A stretch of 64,000 bases of DNA from Chondrus crispus. Its lineage: Eukaryota > Rhodophyta > Florideophyceae > Gigartinales > Gigartinaceae. The stretch covers positions 124,001 through 188,000 of the forward strand of contig NW_005178929.1 in the NCBI RefSeq assembly GCF_000350225.1. Reading direction: 5' to 3'. Of this stretch, positions 8,920-20,336 are shown one piece after another (the first letter of the stretch is position 1; every line of letters begins with the position of its first letter). Below the pieces are notes generated by a model. The model was not told the origin of the DNA. It ran no database searches and was given only the letters and a program-made list of their open reading frames with translations. The translations under genes were made by a program, and so were the position numbers.

Positions 8920-11747
8920 ATGTCGTGCACGACATTATGTACAAGCTTTTTCACTTTGCCAACACCGCCAAGACCGCTACGGGGCAAGCCGAATCTTTCG
9001 GTCGCATTCTTGCAATATCCAAACTTGTGTTTCGTAAGAACGGAAAAGGGGAGCCTCGAAACTGCAACCGACCCGCCTCACTCGCCTCCCTCAAACGCCG
9101 CATAGATGCCTGGAAACAGGGAATCCTCCCTCAGTTACTCGACCAAGCTCTGGATGCGTTCGGTGCGTTGCCCTCCGCCACCGCTCGCCCAGATCCCGAC
9201 CCCCTCCGCCGCTGCCGCCAACTTATGCAACAACAAGCCATTCAAAAAGCAGCCGCGTCACTTTGCTCCACGACACATCCGGTCGTTCCAAATCCCGATG
9301 CCGCTTCGACGCTCCTCCGTCTTCATCCACCTCCCCGTCTCCCGGTCCATCCCTCTGCTCCTGCTGGTCTTCCGCCCGGACTCAAGTTTACCGAGGCCGA
9401 AGTGCGACGCGCCATCAAAGGGCTCCCATACTACAGTGCTCCTGGACCTGATGGGTTGCGCCCGTCTCTCCTTAAGGTACTCCTTAAATCACCATGCGGC
9501 GTGGCTCCCCATCGGTCGGCTCTCGCGGAACTTACCATGTTTATCAACAAATGTGTGGATGGTCAAGTTCCCTCCTTCTATCGCGACTGGTTTGCGGGTG
9601 CTCTCCTCATCGGTCTACGTCAGACCGGACACTCCAAAATCCGACCTATCGCCATGGGTCTGGTTCTTGGGCGCCTTATTGGACGTCTTCTAGCTAAGAA
9701 AGTTTCCACTGACCCTCAGATTCAGAAGCACTTCCTTCCACATCAGCTCGCGATTGGAACACGAGGTGGCACCGAAGCTATCGTCCATGCCACTCGCGCC
9801 GCAGTCACGCCACTCGCCTCCGAGGACATGGTACTTCTGAAAATCGACGCCTCAAACGCGTTCAACGCGATAGAACGCGAACTCTTCCTGAAGTTGGTCA
9901 TCGAAACTGTGCCGGGAATATCCTGGTTTGTTCATATGTTATACGGGTCCACCCCGAGCCTTCTCTTCGGCCGTTAAGAGATCCTGAGCCTGAACAGAAC
10001 TCAGCAAGGTGATCCGCTAGGCATGCTACTCTTTTCATTGGTCTTGCAACCACTGCTTCAGCAGCTAGATAACATATTCCGTGACTTGCGTCTTCTCGCA
10101 GCGTACGCCGATGATGTTAATATCATTCTGTCTCGCTCCCGAGCAGCTACAGTCCTCGAATTCTTCAGCATCGAAGGTCCCTCGCGTGGTTTTACTATCA
10201 AAATGGTCAAGACGGAGGCGTGGTGGTGGGGCCGCGACCTTGGCCCGCTACCCTGTAGTGTCTACAGACAACCAGCTATCGACATTCTAGGCGCTCCGAT
10301 TGGCGATCTGCACGGCAGCACGTCCCTTCTCCACAACAAATTGCACCTCGTAGAACATATGTGGGATCGCATCCGCGATCTGCATGATCCACAACTCAGA
10401 TATCACCTACTCCGCCTCACGGCTTGTGCCGGCCGATTGACCTATGCCCTCCGATGCACGCCGCTGCGCATCACCTCCCCGGTCTGCCTTCAGTACGACA
10501 AGGGATTGCGAAGGGTCTTTGAGGACACTCACCGCGCACTTACCGATGACGCCTAGAATCAACCGCAGCTCCCGACCAAAGTCGGCGGCCTGGGACTTAC
10601 ACTGCCAGCTGATGTCATGAACGCAGCGTACGTGAGCTCCCTACTATCTGCCCTGCCACTCGTCGACACCCTCACATCCACCAGCCGCGACCGGCTTGTG
10701 CCTTTACTACGCCGCGGGATGGACTCTCTGAATTCTCTGGTTACCCTCGGCGAAGACTACCGCACGGATGTCCTCGTTGCCAATGCCCTGCACTCCAACT
10801 TCGTCGTCCCAGCCCACCTACAGAACACATTGACACAGAAACACATGGATCACCGTCTTCCCCAACTACAGCCGTCGCGTCGTGATCGTACGGACTTGAG
10901 AATTCGCACTTGCGCCCGTTTTCAGTCGCTGGCCACTACTTCCGCGGCCCGACCCTTCCTGGCCCTGCCACATTCTGACAACGGCACACGTGTTGCGCCT
11001 GAGGTATGGATAAGGTTGGTAGAGATCCGATTGGGCAATCCCATTTTCAGTGGCACTGATCCTTGCCCATCCTGCACTGCCAGCCAACACCGCAAAACGG
11101 AACACCACCTACCTCTCCGCACAGGGCCGATTCCTACACTGGATGTTTATGGCCAGCATGCGACTATCTGTTCCTGTGACGATGGCTCTACGCGCCGCCA
11201 TAACATATTGCCGAACCGTCTACTGAGCTTTTTGTCCGCTTACCCGAACACTGTTAACGCAATTTCTGAATGGCGTGTGCCCCCAGACCGCGACAAACCC
11301 GAAGCAGAACAACGTCGGATTGATGTCTATGTGGACGACCCTACTTTTGCTCCCAGTCCGCATGCCTTCGATGTTACCATTGTCAGCCCTTATTCTCGCA
11401 ACAGTGGCTGGCAGTCACGGACCTCTGCGCAAAAGATCGCGCAGGCAGAGCGCGATAAGCACAAGACTTAAGCTGATGTCTGCTCCCCCACTACCACCGT
11501 ACAGCTGCATCCCCTGGCATGGGATATCTACGGTGCCTCAGGTCCCGGCACACAACGAGGCCTACACATCGTTGCCGACTACATTGCTACTCGCACTGGG
11601 AACTCCCCACTATATGAACGGTTGCGCCTCAGCACCATCCTTACTTCCCTCGTCCTCCAATATACGGCGTTATCGGTTAACAGAGGTGAGATACGGCTTA
11701 CACCAATTGCTTTACATACCCTAGGTTGCCCTAATGCTCTTGCATAG
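8871..11747 (+). pseudogene. LINE reverse transcriptase plus CCHC and endonuclease
   Basis: One reading frame with three internal nonsense codons: TAA at 9975, TAG at 10554 and TAA at 11469. Reverse transcriptase motifs in order: APGPDGLRP, IRPIAMG, LKIDASNAFNAIE (first catalytic Asp), RTQQGDPLG and AAYADDVNII (YADD box near 10110). Near the C-terminus CPSC...HATIC forms a CCHC knuckle followed at once by TRRHN and later RRIDVYVDDP and FDVTIVSP, matching the restriction-like endonuclease of R2/NeSL-type LINEs. In an active copy this nicks DNA and primes cDNA synthesis at the nick. Few lesions and strong motifs suggest moderate age. Confidence 0.85.
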
Positions 11748-12606
11748 GGCCGCCCCTGTACTTTCTCCATAAATTCGACCATTCCAGGGTACACTGGTTA
11801 ATGTAATTAATATGGACCTCATTATTTTTGAAGTCCTAATTTTGGAGGGCATTTGGAAATTAACATGGACCATCTTAAATATGAATCCACATCACTTACA
11901 TTGCGATTCAAGAATAATATGGTCCACTTTTTTGTTACAGTATGCCCAAAATTATTGTGTAGTCAATCATTATCAATTATGCCATGATCTTTCAATTTAC
12001 TGGCTCTCCGTCGAAATGGTTGCGGTGCTGCGCAATGATGCCTTGAAGCTCTTGCGAAAGCTGTTTTTCTTCCCACAATCCGTTCCAGTTTCTTGCCATC
12101 CCAGTCCTAATCATGGCCTTCCGAGCATAGGTCAGTCCATTTTTATCGCGTTGCTCGTTTACTTTCCGAACAGCTCCAGCGGCAAGTTGCAGAAAGAAGT
12201 GCTTGCCAGGGTTTTTGAGCTTCCCACTCTTTCCCTCCCCACAACCCGTCCACTCACCTTGTGCAATTTGCTCCGCCTTAAACTCCTCCCACATGCGCTT
12301 GTAGGCGTCCTTGATCTTTGATATAACGAAAGAATCAGCAGGTTGAACTAGGTCAGTCGCGTTTGCCGGAAACTTTCTAAGCTCTGTATTAATCGCTTCT
12401 AGTGCGCCTCCTACATTCGCGGTCAAATTATGACCTGAGCAATTATCCACAAGCAGAATCCTCCTTTTCCCACTTGGGTGCTTCTTGATAACGGCAGGTT
12501 CAGATAACCACTCCACAAATACCCTCCCATCCATCCATCTCTTCTTACCAGACCGATAAAGAACCCCTGGGACATCGTCTGGTACGCCCCTTTTAGGATA
12601 AGAGCA

Positions 12607-13656
12607 TGTGGTATCACAGCCCAGATTTGTAATTTGTACAGCACCCGCCGCCGCGGGTTCATTACAGGCGCGCGACTACATGTGTGCCTTACAGGCGGGC
12701 GAACTACACGTGGGCATTACAGGCCGACGACGTACTGTATACATTACAGCCCCGAGGTTGTATATGACAAGGTACAGTAGAAAGAGCATAGTACAGTGCA
12801 TTGCACAATAGAGTACAGTAGTACAGTAGGATGGACAATGTGCAAGACCCCGCGACCTCGCTTACTTAAGCCACGGCGCCGGGCAATGACAGTAAACAGT
12901 CAAGGATCTTTTCGGAACGGATTTCCTTCGACGGTGCAACACCGCGGGTCAAGACAAGCCTCTGACTTAGGCGACATTGTCGGCATCTGTCCTTCGACGT
13001 TTCCCTGGCTCTAATGCCTTTACCATTTCCTTCTCCTTTCCTCCGTCGTTGCGGCTACGCCGGTTAAGACTAGCCTCTAACCTCGGCGTATTACTGTCGC
13101 TCGACGTTTCTATTGTTTTCCTTTTTCCTCTGTCGTTGCTACCACGCGGGCTAAGACTAGCCTCTAGCCTAGGCGTTCCTCTGTCGCTCGACGTTTCTAC
13201 TGTTTTCCCTATTACACTTTCCCATATGTCGTTGTGAGTACGCGGGCTCAGACTAGCGCGTAGCCTGGGCGTATTACTGTCGCACGACCTATTTCTCCCT
13301 CTCTGCATTGTGGCGATTGTCAAGTCGCGGGCTTCGACAAGCCTCTAGCCTTGGCGGCACTATTGACATCTGTCCCGCTCGTTCCCTCTAGGAGTTTCCG
13401 CTACTCGGCGCTCCGCCCGTGTCTGACACTAGTCTCTAGGCTCGCGTTCCCCCCTGTTTTGTGTGTTCTTACACCACCCCTTCCAGTGCTGGTCCCATTC
13501 CGGGTCCGCACTTCAATCAGTACGTTGTGCTTTTACAGTCGGCCGACGTACTTCCCCTTTGCTCTACCACAGTCCCGATCTACCGCGGGACACCCCCTAT
13601 TGGTTGTTACCTCTTCCTCGAGCTAGCTCCTAGCTGGCGACCGCCACTATACTACA
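12607..13656. repeat. Solo LTR, 1050 bp, with 5-bp target duplication
   Basis: Starts TGTGGTATCACAG and ends ATACTACA, so TG...CA ends. It is flanked on both sides by GAGCA (12602-12606 and 13657-13661). The sequence inside has no coding capacity but contains TACAGTA words and a degenerate minisatellite. It interrupts a transposase, which fixes its ends exactly. A solo LTR arises when the two LTRs of an element recombine. It is not similar by eye to the other LTRs here. Confidence 0.88.
12940..13430. repeat. Degenerate minisatellite inside the solo LTR
   Basis: About five imperfect units of roughly 90-110 bp. Each contains a version of GCGGGCTAAGACTAGCCTCTAG, split here for brevity as GCGGGCTAAGAC plus TAGCCTCTAG, followed by GTCGCTCGACGTTTCTA and a pyrimidine-rich tail. 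The units are diverged. Confidence 0.75.
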
Positions 13657-15177
13657 GAGCAGTTCTGGTTCTTAAATTCAATCAGCGGAGTCCCAATAAT
13701 CGATTCCGTTCCACCTGTAATTCTAACCATCATCGTCATTCCTTCGTCCCCTGAGACGATGTTCGCATATTTCACACATTCGTTTCCTCGGAATCCAATC
13801 GTGCGACCATTGTCCAGGTTAAAAATGAAATGCGTCTCGTCAGCATTTTCGACGAGATCCTCATGTAACTCCCTGGAATCAAACCCACGCTTGAGCTGAC
13901 CCAGATAGAAAGCAACAGCCTTATTTATATAACGTTTCTTGACAGATCTGACCGCAAGTTTTCCAGCTTGGCGTCGAGTTACTAAATCATATTTAATCAT
14001 GAAATATTGAACCCACCTGATAGTGATCTTGGTAGCAATCGGAATACCTTTTTCTTATACAGTGTGGTGATACGCTTATTCGGGACTGGCAGTCTTCGTA
14101 AGAGGCACTGCAATGTTTGCAAGAAGCGACGGGGACATTTTGACACTAGCGGCACTCAGTCTTTCGAACTCAGAAAGAAGGTCCGAATACAGTTCTTTTA
14201 CCCAATGTTTTGTTCGACGTCCTCGACCCGGTATAGCCTTGTAGTTGGCACGCTTCTTCCCATTTTTTTCTATGCCGCATATGTCAGCCAGACGTTTGTT
14301 GCCAGGACGCAGTGCTAGATACTTGTCTTTGTTTTGCCACCAGTTTGATAATTTTGCGTGACGAGCTTTATAGTTCCCAGTGAGAGCTGTATCAAACTGC
14401 TTTAATGCCCTTGCAATTAGTTTCTTATTGCCATTATTTGCGACATCTGCAACCATCCAGGTGAGAACGGTTCTTCTCTGAGCCAGTGTGGTGACAGTAC
14501 GGGGATTGCACTGACCAGAGGTGATGGGAGTCGCCTGGATGTTTTGGTGATGGTCTGATTGGTTTGTAGGCGCATCATTGTGGGATTGGGCTTGTCGATG
14601 GGCGCTAGAGGCCATAGCGGATGCCAAGGCCCGCTCGATGGGGCCATTTCCGTTCATTGCGACTATGGTGCTGGGATGGGACGCCGGCGAGTGTCTAGGA
14701 ATGAGCTTTACGTGTACTGTCAATTGTAAGAGGTCGAAAAGTCTGTGCCACAAATAATATGGTGCAGGTTATTTGCGAAGTCAGACTATTTTGCACATCT
14801 ACATTAATTACATTGATCAGGTGTACCCTTCCCCGAGGGGGCAATTTGGTAATTTTTTTGACGGAGCCTAACAAGTGTTTTATGGCACTATCCTGGGCTG
14901 CCAAAAAGCGTCTGCTACAGCCAGTGGGATGTCCGTGTGCCATAGACGACGAAAGGACGCCGACGAAAACAACCTGTTTGAAGCCATTTGACATTTTCAC
15001 ACACACGTGCAGAAAGGGCTCACATGAGAAAAAGGGGCAATTTGGTAATTTTAGTTATGAACCGGAAAGCGACAACAGAGATTGCACAACCTCATCTTCA
15101 CCGCCTTTATCTTTCCTGAAGGCATGCTTCGAGATTGTACGGCTCATTGCCGCACCGTACCTCGCCCCAGACGTGGG

Positions 15178-15818
15178 TGTGGTATAACTACCTTCGTCCC
15201 GACCACTCGGAAACGAGGGGGGTTAGAGGTAAGGGAGCGCGCGCCGCTGGGTAACCCACGCGCGAATGCAGACCGTACGGATGGATTCGAAAAGAGGGAA
15301 GGCTCACGTGGCCGTTGACGCGCAGCCGGTCGGTGGTGTTAGATCCGGACGGCCGGTCACGGGTTAGAAGCCTGAGACTAAAACGGAAACCGGAACGGGA
15401 TGGCAATTAGCCGTAAAGGGAAGGGAGGCGAGTCTGCCTCCCGTTTACTGGAACGGGGCAGGTGCCCTCGGTCTTAACCCCTAAGTGGGACGCCAGGACA
15501 CCTGTCCCGCTACAGTAGCTGGTACTTACTGTATACCAGCTACTGTGCTAAATTGGCTAATTTGTGCCATTAACTACTAATTACTAGTTAGCCACCGTAC
15601 GGATTATACACGTGTGCCCGTGGCCACGATCCTGGCTAACGGTTGTGCCACGTGTTACCGGTGGCCACGCCTGCTGTTACCGGCTGTCCCACGTCGGACC
15701 CTTGGGGTACTACTGTGCACGGCGGCGGGCGCGTGTACGCCTGCTCGCTACAGTAGCACCCGCCCTCCCCGCGCGGTTATCATCTCGCCGGCGGGTTGTG
15801 GTACAGAATTGTACTAAA
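15178..15818 (-). repeat. Solo LTR of the chromovirus family seen at 43.5 kb
   Basis: On the minus strand it matches the 5' LTR at 43477-44072 along most of its length, including the block around GGGACAGGTGTCCTGG and GGGGTTAAGACCG and the end GTTATACCACA. It is flanked by GTGGG on both sides (15173-15177 and 15819-15823). No internal sequence remains, so it is a solo LTR. Its first bases have decayed (TTTAGTACAATT against TGTGGTACAATT). Confidence 0.87.
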
Positions 15819-15839
15819 GTGGGCGACAAATGCTCGTCG

Positions 15840-17264
15840 CGTGCCGAAGGGAGTGGGATCTGGGTTACTGATCCCGACGTTGACTTTGTACGGCCATTTT
15901 CACTCGACAATCGCAGCTGTACGCGCTTGCGTTCCCGTTTTGCCTTCTTCTCACCTTTGAGTCGCCTTTCAGTAGCTAGTTTTACGTCTCTCTCTTTTCG
16001 GCTTTCAATTATTTCGTCCAAAGTTAGATAGAGAGCAGGTGTCCCTATTTGCAAATATACACTTTTCGGACGACTTGCGGTCGAACTCTTTTTTTTCGAG
16101 AAACGTGTGCTTGTCATAAGGATTTTTTTCACACTCCTGCTCTTGCTCAACAATATTCCAACATCACGGAGTCCTGATGTGGGGTCATTTGAGCTTGCGA
16201 AAAGTCTGATTGTCGGGGTTGCGAGTTTTATTTGCGTCATTTACTAAAGCTGCCTGGCAACTTTTCTGGTCATATGACACCGCATTTGGTCCTTGTCTCT
16301 TAAACCTGCCGGGAAATGAAAATTTCATTGGGCATAACCGCGTCTTTTCGAAGCTCAACTTAATCTATGAACAGTGATATCACTGTAAGCCAATGTCTCC
16401 ACCATCAGATTTGAAGGGAATGGCATGTTATTTCGGTCTGTTGGAGTGGCAAGATCCATCCACTCATTACATTCTTACAATGACAAAGGGTGGTATTTTG
16501 TGACCAGACGCAGAAATAGCCACCACAATTGTAATATGCTTGTTGTTTTTTCTAGCTTGACAATCCACATACCCGCCATGATAAGTAAGGGCCCAAATAC
16601 TTTAGTTCTCACTCCATATTGGCAGTATATAGCTGTCTCGTCGAGGTTACAAAGCCTCGTCGGGTCCCTGAATATGCTTGGATGGGAATTTTGAACTTTT
16701 TTCAAAGTTTCAGAGAACGTTGACATATGTGTAAAATTCTCAACCGCCAACTTTGCCACAACTTAGTTCTGACTTTTTCGGTAAGTTATGTCTCTATTCA
16801 CTGTCCGCCAGTGCTGGATGGTGTCTTGAGATGGGCTGCTAGATTATGTGCCAAATCCTGGACGCCCATCAGACGCCATCTCAGTCATAATATTCCGCAC
16901 ATCACTATTTGAAAGTGCGAAACCCTTTTCAGCTGCATACAAAATCCTTTTCTTAATCAAACTAGACTCTTGTTCACTAATAACTGGGCCGCGTTCTCTG
17001 CGATGGGCTTCGGGAGATAGGAAGGCGTCGATTTTCGATTCATCATGCTCTTGCAGAGCGTGATAAATGAGATCTACTGTTGGCCGGGGTACTCGTGCCG
17101 CTTTCACGACGACAGACCTTTTTCTGCCTGTACGAAGGAGCGCGGTGGCCTTCTCTCATTGCGTTTTTGTCAATGCGTCGCGTTCTTGTCCTTTTTTTCA
17201 ATCGCACTCTGTATTCGCATGGAGAGTCCCATGACTCACATAATTCTGGAGTTGAAGTCATGAT
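15840..17264 (-). pseudogene. Decayed pogo-like transposase
   Basis: Minus-strand remnants in order. The N-terminus has a basic start, then a CENP-B-like helix-turn-helix (VISEQESSLIKKRILYAAEK, then GFALSNSDVRNIM) near 16850-17000. A DDE start follows (TRLCNLDETAIYCQYG) near 16640-16680. A basic C-terminal tail (ERRLKGEKKAKRERKRVQL) lies near 15930-16000. Frames change several times and motifs for the second and third Asp are not convincing. Family assignment rests on the helix-turn-helix plus LDET. It is older and more decayed than the other two pogo-like copies. Confidence 0.55.
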
Positions 17265-17540
17265 GTCGGTGCTACAGGAGAGAGGTTGATGAAGGTTGGG
17301 ACGTCGTGGCGTAGCAAGAGTTTGAATTTTGCCGGACTTCTGCAACGCAGGGCAACGAGGGAGGACGTACTAAGTTGTACGAGTGGTGTTGGCATGTGGA
17401 CGGAGCGTTTTGGAGAATCTGGAAGGAAGACTAAAAATTACCAAATTGCCCCGATTACCAAATTGCCCCTTTTAGGAAGGGTACCGCATCATGCGGAAAC
17501 ACACAACCAAGCATCCTCGAAAGTAGCCTGTCAGGAGACA

Positions 17541-17587
17541 GGATGTCGCTAATTCTCGCCCAGAAAGGGCGAGAATTAGCGACATCC
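17541..17587. repeat. Perfect hairpin: 21-bp arms, AGAAA loop
   Basis: GGATGTCGCTAATTCTCGCCC (21 bases, 17541-17561) is repeated exactly inverted at 17567-17587. It lies in non-coding DNA beyond the right end of the decayed pogo-like element. Confidence 0.92.
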
Positions 17588-18722
17588 AGGCCGCACTGTT
17601 GCAATTGTGGCTTGATGAGTACTGCAGCACTCACGTCCAGTACTACAACACTACCACACTACGGTACTACACCCAGTTACTGCAACTAGTGACACGCACA
17701 GTAAAGAGGTGAGGTAGATTTTGACAAGAGTCACATATATTGGTGCAAGTTTCCCTAAAAACCGTAGTTTCACTATATAACGCACAACGGTATATGATGA
17801 CACCTACATTAATTCCGTTTGATAGAAATAGTGACACTCCCGCAGGCCTCAAAAAACGAAAGGAATCTGCATTTCATTTTAGAGAATTTTTCTTACGTGC
17901 CCTTTTTATTTAGTAAGTTTCCTGCCGTACCCTTCCTTGGGTACTCGTCTTTCACCTCACCTCCAAACGACGTTGCGGTAGAGCTACAAGGTGTCTCAGG
18001 CTTCGCATGTAGTCGCATAATGGGCAATTTGAACCACATGCAGAGCAGCACGACTTTCGTTGAGGCGCTGCAGCCATTTGCTTGCGTCGATTCTTGGGTC
18101 GACCCGCCTGACTCGGAACTCTTTACGATCATCTCTCTAGCAATGGACAGCATCTCTAGCTCTACGTCTATGTTTTATTGAGAAGCAACAGTAGAAGGAC
18201 CAATGCGCTGGCCAACGAGTATTGCGCGCTGTATTTGAGACTGTCAAAAAGCCGCCGCACGGCGGCTGGCCGTTAGGGCAGGCACAAAGTGGCAGATCTG
18301 TGGTGTGACGGACAAAACAATTCCTGCGTGGTGCAAAATATATGAAGGGAACATCTTAGTGGCAGCGAAACGAAAACGTCTCAAGTGTTGAGCGTCAAGA
18401 CGGCTAAAATGAAAGAGGACCGCTCAAAAGTTAAATGAGCATGCGAGGCCGAAACTCCGGTGCTTCCCTGCGTGCTCGCTCTCGCACAAGGTTGGCACTC
18501 TACATGAGAGGCATGCTCGTGTGCCAGAGGCCGCCAACTGATATCACGTGGAAACCAAACGGGCATCTTCGGTTCTCGTCTCGAAACCTGTGCTCATAAA
18601 AAAGGGATTGTAAAAAGGGATATGGTCCAATAGGTATTGAACGAAGCTTATCAAGTAAAAAAGAACGAGAAACTCTCTTTATTGTAAATTCTTGATGCAG
18701 ACGACTTTTTTAGCTGGCCTTC
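17588..18722. other. Intergenic stretch, no supported gene
   Basis: Open stretches at 17819-18181 (plus) and 17893-18153 (minus) overlap each other and neither resembles a known protein. A GC hairpin GCCGCC-GCAC-GGCGGC lies near 18247. The right part should hold the 3' end of the intact pogo-like element. I see a weak candidate terminal repeat (CAGTAG...GGACCAAT near 18190, against CAGTGGG...GGGCCAAT inverted near 20560-20595) but do not regard it as established. Confidence 0.4.
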
Positions 18723-20336
18723 TCAACGACGGGCTCCACCATCAAAGTGTTTCCTATGCTTCTTAATTATTGTTTTCAAGTTAGGAAAGAGCTGCGTTTC
18801 CTCCCACAACTCGTTCGTATTACAAGCCATCCCTGTGCGAATCATGGCCTTCCTGGCGTATGTCAGGCCGTTCTCATCTCGTTGTGCGTTCACGTCACGG
18901 ACTGCATCAACTGCCAAACGCAGAAAAAAATGCTTACCGGGATTTTTAATCTTCCCGGACCCATCGGTCCAATCGTTGCACATAATGCGTTCCATTTTAT
19001 GTTGCTCCCATCGTGTTGTCCAAGCGCGCTTAATTTTTTGGATAGCAAACGAGTCGCATGGCTGGATGAGGTGCGTGGCGTTCTTGGGAAAATATCGTAT
19101 TTCGGTGCGAATATTATTCGCAGCAGCAGCCAAAGCAGCTGTGTAATTATGTCTACTGCAGTTATCGACGTATAAAATCCGCCGCCGCTCGTGTGGTAAT
19201 GGACCAATAATACGCGGCTCTGACAGCCATTCAGGCATGACTACAGTATCCATCCAGTCCCTCGGTCCCGTTCTATAAGCAACGCCTGGTACATTGTCAG
19301 GCACGGCTCTGATCGGGTATCCCCTCGATGCATTTCTAAACACCATAAACGGTGCCTCAATCACCGCATCCCGACCACCCGATATTCTAACGACCATCGT
19401 CATTCCGTCTCCCCCGGACACAACATCAGCGTACTTGACCTCACTCTCCCCTGAGAATCCGAGCGTTCTCCCGTTGTCAAGGTTTATGACGAAGTGAGTC
19501 TCGTCTGCGTTTTCAACATTATTTTCATCGAGTTCTTTGCTGCGGAACTGACGCGCCAAAACTCCTAAATGATATGCCACTTCCTTCTCAATAAAAATCT
19601 CCTTTGCAGGAGAAGTAAGCAGTTTATCTGTGTGAGCGCGACTGACAATCTGAAAGCGCTCGCAAAACGATTGTATCCAGCGTGGTGAAATAATTGAGGG
19701 GATAGCCTTTCCCGTCTTGGGATCCATAAAGCTCGAGCTGTACTCTGTACTTTCGGTTGTTCTTATGAGATGAAGGGCAAGGGATTTCATTGTTTTCATG
19801 TTGAACTTCACACCGAGCTTACGAAGACGGTCAAACTCCGCCACCAGATCTTGATGTACTGCTTCGACCCAAGCCGCACGTTTGCAGCCACGTCCAGACT
19901 TGGCCTTTGAGTAGACGCGCTTGTGTCCGTTCTTCGTCACACGAGTGATCGACGAAATGTGTCCACGTTGTACATCACCATGCTCATTGAGGAACTCAGC
20001 CTTGTTCTTCCACAAACGGGACGCTTTCAGGATATTGGCGTTTGGCGTGCCCCTGAAAGATGCCGGAAAATTGCGCACGGCTTTGGCAGGAATGTGTTTA
20101 TCTCCTTCTGTAAGTGAAGTGCGCATCATCCATTTGACAATTTTGAGTCGTTCAGCGCAGGTGAGAACGTGCTGCAGTGAGCGTGTTGGCACGGGTGTAG
20201 AGGCACCGAGCGGCAAAGATGGCGCTTGACAGATTTGTTGAGTTGGAGGGGTGGCCTGTGATGTGCGCGGGAGTGTTGATCGTGCTTGCATTTGCCGTTC
20301 GAATGCGGCAACGATTGGGGAAGCCGAAAAGGGCAT
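18723..20336 (-). CDS. pogo-like DDE transposase, intact 537 aa
   Basis: Uninterrupted frame with an ATG at 20336. Residues 1-55 are a Ser/Thr/Pro-rich leader. Residues ~58-170 hold a basic helical DNA-binding region (LTCAERLKIVKWMM, RGCKRAAWVEAVHQDLVAEF). The DDE domain follows: ENADETHFVINLDNGR with D278, RRILYVDNCSRHN with D391, and ATHLIQPCDSFAIQKIKRAW with D428. All three acidic positions are present. The C-terminus (TYARKAMIRTGMA, HRKHFDGGARR) closely matches the broken copy at 11992-14657. It belongs to the Tc1/mariner-pogo group and cuts and pastes its element in the nucleus. Intactness suggests recent activity, but I could not fix its terminal repeats. Confidence 0.88.
   Translation of the reverse strand: MPFSASPIVAAFERQMQARSTLPRTSQATPPTQQICQAPSLPLGASTPVPTRSLQHVLTCAERLKIVKWMMRTSLTEGDKHIPAKAVRNFPASFRGTPNANILKASRLWKNKAEFLNEHGDVQRGHISSITRVTKNGHKRVYSKAKSGRGCKRAAWVEAVHQDLVAEFDRLRKLGVKFNMKTMKSLALHLIRTTESTEYSSSFMDPKTGKAIPSIISPRWIQSFCERFQIVSRAHTDKLLTSPAKEIFIEKEVAYHLGVLARQFRSKELDENNVENADETHFVINLDNGRTLGFSGESEVKYADVVSGGDGMTMVVRISGGRDAVIEAPFMVFRNASRGYPIRAVPDNVPGVAYRTGPRDWMDTVVMPEWLSEPRIIGPLPHERRRILYVDNCSRHNYTAALAAAANNIRTEIRYFPKNATHLIQPCDSFAIQKIKRAWTTRWEQHKMERIMCNDWTDGSGKIKNPGKHFFLRLAVDAVRDVNAQRDENGLTYARKAMIRTGMACNTNELWEETQLFPNLKTIIKKHRKHFDGGARR

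Larger units (their letters stand above)
7574..11785 (+). mobile_element. LINE with restriction-like endonuclease, inactive
   Basis: A plus-strand non-LTR element. One frame spans 7728-11747: an unidentified N-terminal region, a LINE reverse transcriptase, then a CCHC knuckle and a restriction-like endonuclease at the C-terminus. That order is typical of R2/NeSL-type elements, which use target-primed reverse transcription. The 5' end is cut by the copia insertion; any upstream part would lie left of 293. The 3' end is bounded by the pogo-like element starting at 11786, and no clear poly-A tail remains. Nonsense codons and a 96-bp palindrome make it inactive. Confidence 0.82.
11992..14657 (-). 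pseudogene. pogo-like DDE transposase, interrupted
   Basis: Relative of the intact transposase at 18723-20336. Starting at the ATG at 14657 it has an N-terminal helical domain (LTWMVADVANNGNKKLIARAL), then ENADETHFIFNLDNGR (first Asp), RRILLVDNCSGHN (second Asp) and ATDLVQPADSF (third Asp), ending TYARKAMIRTGMA...HRNHFDGEPVN. TAA codons occur at 14076-14078 and shortly after. A solo LTR (12607-13656) splits it between the first and second Asp, and the flanking coding parts are in register once the inserted length is discounted. It normally excises and reinserts the element; this copy cannot. Confidence 0.82.
11786..14829 (-). mobile_element. pogo-like DNA transposon with 33-bp TIRs, split by a solo LTR
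   Basis: Imperfect terminal inverted repeats lie at 11786-11818 and 14797-14829. Both begin AGGGTACAC and share AATGTAATTAAT. They bracket a minus-strand DDE transposase. No TA duplication is obvious at the edges, so the exact boundary may be off by a few bases. A 1050-bp solo LTR (12607-13656) lies inside the transposase. Length without the insertion is about 2 kb, usual for pogo-like elements. Confidence 0.75.
14835..17472 (-). mobile_element. Second pogo-like element with GGGGCAATTTGGTAAT ends
   Basis: The word GGGGCAATTTGGTAAT occurs at about 14835 and 15035 on the plus strand and twice inverted at 17434-17472. The inward-facing pair brackets a decayed minus-strand pogo-like transposase. 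The right end carries two tandem copies of the terminal word; the left copies are 200 bp apart. Exact boundaries are therefore uncertain. A 641-bp solo LTR sits inside near the left end. Confidence 0.5.

Noticed and set aside
12940-13430. Regular repeats reminiscent of a CRISPR array
   Set aside because: Units are ~100 bp, degenerate, without short conserved repeats and spacers, and lie inside an LTR in eukaryotic DNA.
15188-15406. Short frame in the solo LTR
   Set aside because: Lies wholly within a non-coding LTR and repeats in the LTR at 43477.
17541-17587. Hairpin as a bacterial-type terminator
   Set aside because: No U-run follows and the context is eukaryotic.
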